A DNA stretch of 64,000 nt from Ophioceras dolichostomum. Lineage: Eukaryota > Ascomycota > Sordariomycetes > Magnaporthales > Ophioceraceae. The DNA lies in assembly GCA_003049485.1 (NCBI GenBank), contig PYST01000098.1, positions 1 to 64,000 on the forward strand, in the 5' to 3' direction. The notes beneath the pieces were generated by a model. The model saw only the letters and a list, made by a program, of their open reading frames with translations, was not told where the DNA came from and did no database searches. The translations under genes and the position numbers were made by a program. The first letter of the stretch is position 1; every line of letters starts with the position of its first letter. Positions 57,242 through 64,000 of this stretch are shown here, piece after piece.

Positions 57242-59043
57242 TCCTACTAGTGATCGCGCTGACGACACAATGCGGTTCGTCTCACTTTCATCCATTATCA
57301 GCCGCATCGAAGAGAGGAACAAGGCGTCACGTGCGTCGCCCCGTGGTTTTTTTCAAGCCAGTTTGGAGCCCGAGATGGATGATGGAGCTAGCTAAGTTGG
57401 CGCTTCACCTAGCAGTCTAGCACGAGAGTCGCGCGAACTTTTCCTCCCCAGCAGCGGTTCAGCTTGTTTAATGCCTCGACACCACTCCTCTGAACAGCAT
57501 TATTCAGGAGAGGCCGAACCAGAGAGGCCAGGCCGGAGGCGGTCTCAGCTCTTTTTTCCTCCTCGCTCTTTCTTTTCCAGTTTCTCTTGCCGACCTGTGG
57601 CACCTACCCCTGGCACCTCGCAGCCGCACGAAAAGCCCATTCTGCCACGCTCATGCATGATCAGCCACGATCTGCCGCACGGTCAGTGATCTATCATTAC
57701 GGCCGTTTGCGTTTAGTCGACGAATTCTCAGCTAACGTGAGGATCAGTTGCAGGGCCTCGACACATTGAAGGTGTCCCCCCTCGAATCTGCGACCTACGA
57801 CAACAACAACCCACTCTCTCGAATACTCGACGCGACGAACTTCACATCGGCGGTCCTCGACGGTGTCCGTCACAGCTCAGCCGCCCCCCTTGAAAGCAAG
57901 TCGAGACAACGCGCCAAGGGGGAGGTAGAAGTCGCGCAAAGCCAGATCAGGTAGACGGCCGATGGCCAAGAAAACAAAGTCGAAACAGGTGCTCCTCTCG
58001 GCCAAGCCATCTAACAGCTCATTACCTAACGTGGTTGCAGGCTAGCATCGCACTAGGCGGGAGAAAATCGAGCGCGTGCTAACGGCAGACCGCGCTCTCA
58101 GCACAGGCGAGTGAAAACCACGCTAACATGTTAAGGTGGCAAGATCAGGAGACTGTGGTGATTGCAATGCAGGGGATAGCAGATTGCTAGTTCAGCCGCG
58201 GACGCCAACCCAAGACAATGTGGCCGGGAAGGGAAGTACCACGGACAATATTTGGGGAAAATCACCCACCATCAACAGCACATGCAGGGCCGGGTACACG
58301 TCCCCACACAGCGCCTCTTTGGGTACAGCCCCCTCAGCTGTGGCACCTAAAATCGCGGCTTGAGACCCAGCTGAACCGCTCAGATCCCACACTTCTGGTA
58401 CGTCCACCACTCAGAGCCCAGAAGATGCAATAAAGGGCATGCGAAACAAGACAAGGGGCATTCCTGAAGATGGTGTGCACTTTAGGCCCTGGACCATGTG
58501 GGCAGCACCAGAGCAGAGCCCCCACGACCAGCAGAGGTATTGCCTCCCCCGCCCACCCACCTCCCTCTCCTCTCGCCCTTTTTCTTGACGGCTCCCCCCT
58601 TCATGCGGCTTTTTCGTCATCCACATCACTTACGGAACGACGCCAACCGTCGACAGATTCCAGACCGCTTCCGCCGCGTTTCTCGATCCATACGATTGTC
58701 CGGCTTCTCGCGACAACAAGGACGAGTCCCGAACGAATGAGATATTGACCGATCTTCGGCGGGCTCACACTGGCTGGACCGGCGCAGCCTTACCTACCGA
58801 CCCAACAACCGCGACGCCAAGGCGGAAGATCTTGGACAACCAGGGAAACCCTGTGGTTCCCGTCGAGCGACGTCCGACACGGGGCCTAGAAAAAAGGCAC
58901 CCAGGCCTCACTCCCAAGGCTAATCACCAGTCCCGGCGACGACACCTCGCCGGTAACCCCGTCGCTCATCTCATCTTCCTCTCCCGCTCGACGACCTCAC
59001 CTCTCATCACAACAGCCATCATCACTCATCACCACCCACCCCA

Positions 59044-59811
59044 ATGGCCAGCCAAGCGCCGCCAAACCAGCCCACCCCCGGCCCTCCATCCTACACCTCC
59101 CACGGCTTCGCATCGCCCGCTCCAGGGCCCCAGATCCAACCCATGGCGGCCATGCCCCAACAACAACAACCGATGCCGATGCAGATGCCGATGCAAATGC
59201 AGCCCGCGCCCATGCCCACGCCCGTGCCCGCGCCCATGCCAGCCGGCAGCATGTACCCGCAAGTCGTCGGCGGCCAACAACAAGTCGCCGTCGCCGCCGT
59301 CGCAGCACCCGGCGGCATGCCAATGATGGCCGCCGCCGTGTCTCATCATCAGCTCCAGCAGCAGCAGCCCGGCGCAGCACCATCCCCGGCCGCCGGCATG
59401 ATCCTCACACCGCAGCACACCGGCCAACAGGCGATGTACATTCAGCCCGCCCCTGCCCCCCAGCAGGCGATGTACCCCGTCGACGCGAAGTTTGCCGGAG
59501 GCGTCATCGCCCCTATGCCTATGCCCGCGCAGCCGGCCGTCGCGTACTATGCGGCCGGCGGCGTGCCGATGCAGCAGGTGCACATGCAGATGCAGATGCC
59601 GGTCCAGCAGATGGTGCCTGTGCAGCAGATGCAACCGCAGGGGACGCAGACTGTTGTTATACAGCAGGCTAGTGCGCCGGGCGGGTCGGGGAAGGCGGGC
59701 ACGGCGGCTGCTGCTGCTGCTGGTGGCGCGGCGGGTGGTGCTGCGGGGGGTTGCTGTGGTGCTTGCTGCGGGACGTGTGCGGCTTGTTTGCTTTGCTGTA
59801 CGGTTATGTGA
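59044..59811 (+). CDS. Met/Gln/Pro-rich protein with Cys-rich C-terminal tail
   Basis: Intronless 255-residue protein. The first 200 residues are low-complexity, dominated by Pro, Gln, Met and Ala (MPMQMPMQMQPAPMPTPVPA and similar). After a Gly/Ala-rich spacer the protein ends GGCCGACCGTCAACLLCCTVM, with eight cysteines in the last 20 residues. This tail resembles the cysteine-rich transmembrane (CYSTM-like) module or a palmitoylated membrane anchor, and so suggests attachment to the plasma membrane; that is inference. Related short proteins in fungi and plants are linked to stress tolerance. The start is supported by an A-rich/CA-rich leader (CACCCCAATGG). Confidence 0.75.
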   Translation: MASQAPPNQPTPGPPSYTSHGFASPAPGPQIQPMAAMPQQQQPMPMQMPMQMQPAPMPTPVPAPMPAGSMYPQVVGGQQQVAVAAVAAPGGMPMMAAAVSHHQLQQQQPGAAPSPAAGMILTPQHTGQQAMYIQPAPAPQQAMYPVDAKFAGGVIAPMPMPAQPAVAYYAAGGVPMQQVHMQMQMPVQQMVPVQQMQPQGTQTVVIQQASAPGGSGKAGTAAAAAAGGAAGGAAGGCCGACCGTCAACLLCCTVM

Positions 59812-60784
59812 AGGGGGGACAGAGGGTACCTGGGTACCTCGCCGCTGTGCTGTTTATTGGGTGGTGGCTCGCTTGCGTCGCTGCGCTGCCGGCGGAAGGG
59901 TCGAAGAGGAAGGGAAGGAGAGCTGGGGCACGGTTCAGATGGGGACGAGTTGACCATGGACTACGTCCCGATGACGGCTTTCCGTTCTGTCAGTACCTGG
60001 TACCCGTCACGGTCGCCGTTGTCATCGACCTCGTGCTGACGGCGATGGCAGTTAAGGAGGCGGTCAAGGAGGAGGGCAAGGATGACACACAAGCCCAGCC
60101 CAGTGATTAGTATTGCCCGAGGTGAGGGGGGGGTGTCCCGTCCTCACGGCCACCCGAGGCGGCGATGGGGATCCGGGCTTTCTCGGCGGATCAAGGCGAA
60201 CCTGCCGCCACACCTGCGCAGCATGGGGAAGCGGCGGTGGGGACTGAGATAATACTAGTAATGGATACACAGGCGATAGTTCTGGGCGTTAAGGGTAGTA
60301 CATACCAGGGAACTGTAATACATGCTGTTGATATACCAATGATCTGTGCCTACCTAGGCAGGAGGAGTGTTCTACCGTGACGGCAATCCCTGACGCTGCT
60401 TGCTCAGTTTGGGTTGGCGAAGTCCTGAACACGTCTTGTACCAGGAGGGTGGCACTGGGCCGTTATCCAACGACGCTTGAGTTTTTCATGGTGAACAAGC
60501 TGATTGCGCACATCGACGATTCATGCATCATCCATAGTGTTCCCATAGACAGGCCCTGCGAATCTCTTTCTTCTGCTGTAAATCACGGTGGGGAGCGCTT
60601 TGTATAACATCATTCCCCAGGCCGTATCACTTCCGGCCCCTCTTTGTTAGTAGGTCGCCCGCCCGCACTGGTCGTCAGCCCTGTTGCACCCTGATGGGCA
60701 GCTCGGACAGGCCAACTCTCGCGTAGCCAAAGAGAAAGCCAAGGTACTTGTCAGAAAGCTCCCGGAGAAGGATCGGTCTCCTGC
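59812..60784. other. Region downstream of the Cys-rich protein gene
   Basis: It includes an open frame (59,751-60,110) that overlaps the end of the preceding gene in another frame and has two membrane-like stretches; see findings. Otherwise nothing is supported. Confidence 0.4.
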
Positions 60785-60930
60785 ATGCTCGAAGAAGCTA
60801 TAGCGCTGCGCAAGGAGTGGGAAGAGCGCTTCAAGTTGGCACCGCGCTGGAGACAAGCCAACCACGACAAGTACATCGGATTCTTTGTGGGCATCCTGCA
60901 ACGATATGCGCAGTGTTTAAAAAAAAAAGA
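60680..60930 (+). pseudogene. Possible remnant of a DUF6604-type protein
   Basis: From an ATG at 60,785 the frame reads MLEEAIALRKEWEERFKLAP, then ANHDKYIGFFVGILQRYAQ. The order of an Arg-Lys helix, a Phe, then an AN.H/D.YI.F...LQ segment recalls part of the N-terminal DUF6604 region of fungal proteins. The frame upstream (VAKEKAKVLVRKLPEKDR) is coding-like but shifted, and downstream it runs into a poly-A tract with no continuing similarity. The family assignment is from memory of the pattern and is tentative. Confidence 0.3.
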
Positions 60931-61051
60931 GGGGGGGAGCTTTGTTATCGAGGTTCTCCATGTACACGGTGTTCAAACATGGATGCTACCCGGCCTGAGG
61001 CGCACGATGATCTGCAAAATCGAACTAACCTTGACCGTCTATGCTATCTAG

Positions 61052-62723
61052 GAAAGCCTGTCGTCAACACCCTATCCATTTCGAATGGAGAGTGAGGCGG
61101 ACGGTGGCCATTATGGATATGTCTTGGTACCTCCAAATGTATGCGTGTGTTGGTGTATTTCNNNNNNNNNNNNNNNNNNNNNNNNNNNNNNNNNNNNNNN
61201 NNNNNNNNNNNNNNNNNNNNNNNNNNNNNNNNNNNCCCCCCCCCCCCCCCCCCCCGGTGTTCGTGGAAGAGCAGAGAGGTAGGACTGGACTTACTATACA
61301 CCCATAGAGAAAACTGGTGACAGGCAGGGGCCATGACCTTCGCCCAGACTCTTGTGCCATAATCTTGAGCTCCTCCTATCCGGTTGCCGGACGACAATCA
61401 GAACTCCCGATGTCCACTATCCTCTAGTAAACTGCCTACGCCATCAAGTTTAAGACTTCGCCACGGAGCGCAGCACCTCTCCCAATATGGCAAAAAGTTA
61501 CTCAACATTTCAGCGAATGGAGCTCTGCAGGATTCTGGAATTCCCCAGCGAGGGTTGATACAGGGCACTAGCCGAGCCACCACTTACTAACGCGTCTCCA
61601 AGTCACCCAGGTTGGCCAATTGCAATGGCTCCAGAGCGCGAGGTTGTCATGGTACTCATCCAGAACTCGGTACAAGTGAGGAAAGACAGAGAAAGCAAGG
61701 AGGTCGAGCGCCGCTCAACGGCTCCGTGGTCGCCCGGGCGTTAGCTCCTGTGTCTCCCCCACACCCTCGGCTACGGGCCATCGCTGTTGGTTGGCATATC
61801 GCTGACGGAGGGCATGAGATGGGTGGCGGTTTGCATGGAAGTCTCGCGCACATCGGGTGCTACCTCTCGTGTCTTTGACAATATTGGATATTGGGCTTAA
61901 TGAGACCCAAGAAAAAGTCTGCAAGATGTTCATCATCATTCAATAGAATTGGTAGTGGTCAAAAAAGAGCGAGGTGGGCTAGAGGCAGGGCAAAAAAAAA
62001 AGAGCAACCCGTATCACCTATCCCGGATCGACTTGTTGCACAGTGGCTACGTCGATCTGGGGGTTATCCAAACCGACGTCTCCACGAAGACTTAACCAAC
62101 TACACCAACGGCGCAGTGGATGATTGTTGGGAAATATATTCCGTGAATTGGCATTTAAGCCTTGAGACAGCGACCTCACCCTTTTGGTCTGTGACGTCAA
62201 GGCTGAGCTGGTGAATACCCGGCAGCTCAGGAGGACTCACATTTATTCACGTGCGGTCGATCCGGCTACGGCCTGCTCAGCCAGGGGTACGAGGCAAGCC
62301 TGACGCGAGTGCAGCGCAGTAGGGGCAACGGAGAACAGTAAAACTATCGGCAGGCATAACAAATTGCTAAGTGCAGTGCGGATGGATGCCGAAGCGCTGA
62401 CCAGGGATTCCATCCCTAGGTGGCAGGAAGGAAGCGCTTCTGATGTTGTTCATTCTCACGTATTTACAACGAATAATTGCACAAAGTCCCCATCTCGGTC
62501 AGCCTGAGAGGTAGGAGAGTGATAACTTAAACGAGTTCAGGGAATGAAGAAAACAAGGCGAGCCATATATGCGTCGAAATAAGAATGGGTAAATCCTCGT
62601 CTCAGTCATGACCTTAGAAACGCCGACCAACCCATGCCAATAAACCAAGAATGTCCGCAAATGCGAGTGAGAAGGAGGAGAAAAAAAGCACCACCACAGC
62701 CTCCGCCTGCATCGCCCTGCCAC
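61052..62723. other. Intergenic region including an assembly gap
   Basis: No supported gene. Frames crossing the gap are artefacts of N and poly-C. Confidence 0.45.
61162..61255. other. Assembly gap (74 N) followed by a poly-C run
   Basis: N occupies 61,162-61,235 and is followed by 20 consecutive C. The true length of the homopolymer is unknown. Confidence 0.95.
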
Positions 62724-63686
62724 TTAGAACGCCGGCCGCCGTTTCCTCCCTGTATACCTCGACGTCGACTTGACGACCTTCCCCTTGAGCTCCTGCCGCT
62801 CCTTCTGCCTGATGATCCAAGCCTTGCTACCCTTCTTGATCTCCCCCTTCCCATTCCTCTTCTGCTGGCCGCCGCCCCCGCCCTGTTGCGCCCCCCTCCT
62901 CGAGTCCAGCACATCCACGCTATCCATGCCCTTCACCACGCCCGTGATGTCACCTCCGCTCCCATCCGTAGCCGTCCCCCCAACCGTAAGCACCAAGTAC
63001 ACCTTCACATTCTTAGTATCAGGGTCATCCTCAAGTATCCCCGCCCCAAACCCAGCCTTGACAGCCGCCTGCGTGATCATGTTCCGCTGCGCGTCGTTCT
63101 TGGGGTAGAACTGACACACCGCCCGCCCGCCACGGCGCAGCGACGCGTACATCCCGTTGAAGAAGCGCGACAGCCTTCCCTGCGGCGAGGTGTCGCTGCT
63201 CTCGGCGTTGCACAGCCACTGGATGGCGCTGATGCTGATGGCGGCGTCGAACGTGCCCGCGCGGAACGGCACGCCCTGCCCGATGTCCGCGAGAAGCAGG
63301 TCGCCCTCGACGTCGCGCTGCAGGGCGACGTCCAGCATCGACGCGCTGACGTCCATGCCGACCCAGACGTGGGGCCCGCCGTCCTCGGGCAGCTCCGCCG
63401 ACAGGATCTCGCCTGACAGGCCGCTGCCGCAGCCGACGTCGAGGATGAGCGACGGCGAGTCCAGGTCCAGCAGCTCGAGCGCCCGACGCGTCATGGACGC
63501 TTGGATGTTCTGGATGCGCGAGCTGGTGGTGTATTTCCTGGCTTCGGTGTCGTTGTAGTGCACGTCGGCCGCGCTGTGAGGAGCGTTGTGTGTTAGCACG
63601 GCGTTGGTTTGGTGGGTAAGTGAGTGCGGGGGGCATCATCGGACAGGGGATGTTGGGACGAACAGGGTGTCTTCTGGTCGAGACAT
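62724..63686 (-). CDS. BUD23: 18S rRNA (guanine-N7) methyltransferase, Bud23 type
   Basis: Predicted 290 residues from exons 63,664-63,686 and 62,724-63,573. The 90-bp intron has a GTTCGT donor, a GTGCTAAC branch site and a CACAG acceptor. Splicing joins MSRPEDTL to AADVHYNDTEARKYTTSSR, matching the conserved Bud23 start. The S-adenosylmethionine motif ILDVGCGSGLSG is at about 51-62, VGMDVSASMLDVA follows, and the conserved FDAAISISAIQWLCNA segment lies near 120. The basic C-terminal region (KKGSKAWIIRQKERQELKG, then TSRYTGRKRR) is the WBS-type tail. Bud23, with its partner Trm112, methylates one guanosine of 18S rRNA (G1575 in yeast) and is needed for small-subunit maturation in the nucleus. 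Length and architecture are normal for the family. Confidence 0.93.
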
Positions 63687-64000
63687 TCTGGAATCTGAAG
63701 AGAGCGCAGTGGCTCTGAGTCACTGATTAATTCCCCTCGCCAGACAAGAAGCAGAAGTCACGAATCCCTTGTTTACTGTGCCTATCGTAGTGAGAAAGAG
63801 CTTGCTTGCTTTCTAGTCTGAACCTTTGGTGGCCGAAAGCGGTGTGTCCAAGAAAATTCATCTTTGGCGGGGCAGAAAATTGTTATCGATAACTTTATCC
63901 GTATCTGATTCTTCGGGGGGAGGGGCGGGGGTCATTACCTCAGCAGCTCAATGCCCAGAAATATGGAGAAATAGGGGTGCCGTCCAATCAAGCGCGAACC
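63687..64000. other. Upstream region of the Bud23 gene
   Basis: Presumed promoter of the methyltransferase gene. No other feature is seen before the window ends. Confidence 0.5.

Larger units (their letters stand above)
54847..59043. other. Intergenic region, 4.2 kb
   Basis: No supported gene. It holds a perfect 14-bp hairpin at 55.85 kb, a TATAAA-containing promoter-like segment at 56.7 kb, a 30-bp tandem repeat at 57.2 kb, and the 5' leader of the Met/Gln/Pro-rich gene near its end. Confidence 0.45.

Overview
This looks like a piece of a nuclear chromosome from a filamentous ascomycete (Pezizomycotina, most likely a Sordariomycete). Coding regions are GC-rich. Introns are short, about 50-300 bp, with GTAAGT/GTGAGT-like donors, CTAAC-like branch sites and AG acceptors. 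The gene set is typically fungal: a HET-domain protein, an RGS-LOV photoreceptor, a triple-hevein secreted protein, an OSCA/CSC1 channel and a fungal ubiquitin-like-domain protein. Three stretches of N, each next to a long poly-C or poly-G run, show that this is a draft assembly.

Layout. 0-5.5 kb: repetitive, unclear sequence, then a flavin monooxygenase fused to a DUF6314-like domain (+). 9.3-14.3 kb: a HET protein (-) and a bacterial-type D-lactate dehydrogenase (-). 14.3-25.6 kb: a gene-poor stretch with gene relics, a poly-C gap, one unassigned gene (-) and a 13-bp minisatellite. 25.6-26.7 kb: a secreted chitin-binding protein (+). 27-31 kb: sparse sequence with duplicated segments and perfect hairpins. 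31.3-34.6 kb: a four-exon OSCA/CSC1-like channel (-). 36.1-39.0 kb: a dynamin-family GTPase (+). 39.8-44.3 kb: a five-exon RGS-LOV gene (-) with a gap in its fourth intron. 45.8-49.7 kb: a ten-exon MSH4 (-). 53.5-54.8 kb: a two-exon ubiquitin-like-domain protein (+). 59.0-59.8 kb: a Met/Gln/Pro-rich protein with a Cys-rich tail (+). 62.7-63.7 kb: a two-exon Bud23-type rRNA methyltransferase (-).

The genes do not form an operon or an obvious biosynthetic cluster. Housekeeping and conserved genes (BUD23, MSH4, the dynamin, the OSCA channel, RGS-LOV) are interspersed with accessory genes (HET, the chitin-binding protein, the ULD protein, the FMO fusion). Most junctions of multi-exon genes were read by hand; reading phase closes in every gene model given with splice sites. 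I found no convincing tRNA, 5S rRNA, CRISPR array or intact transposon.
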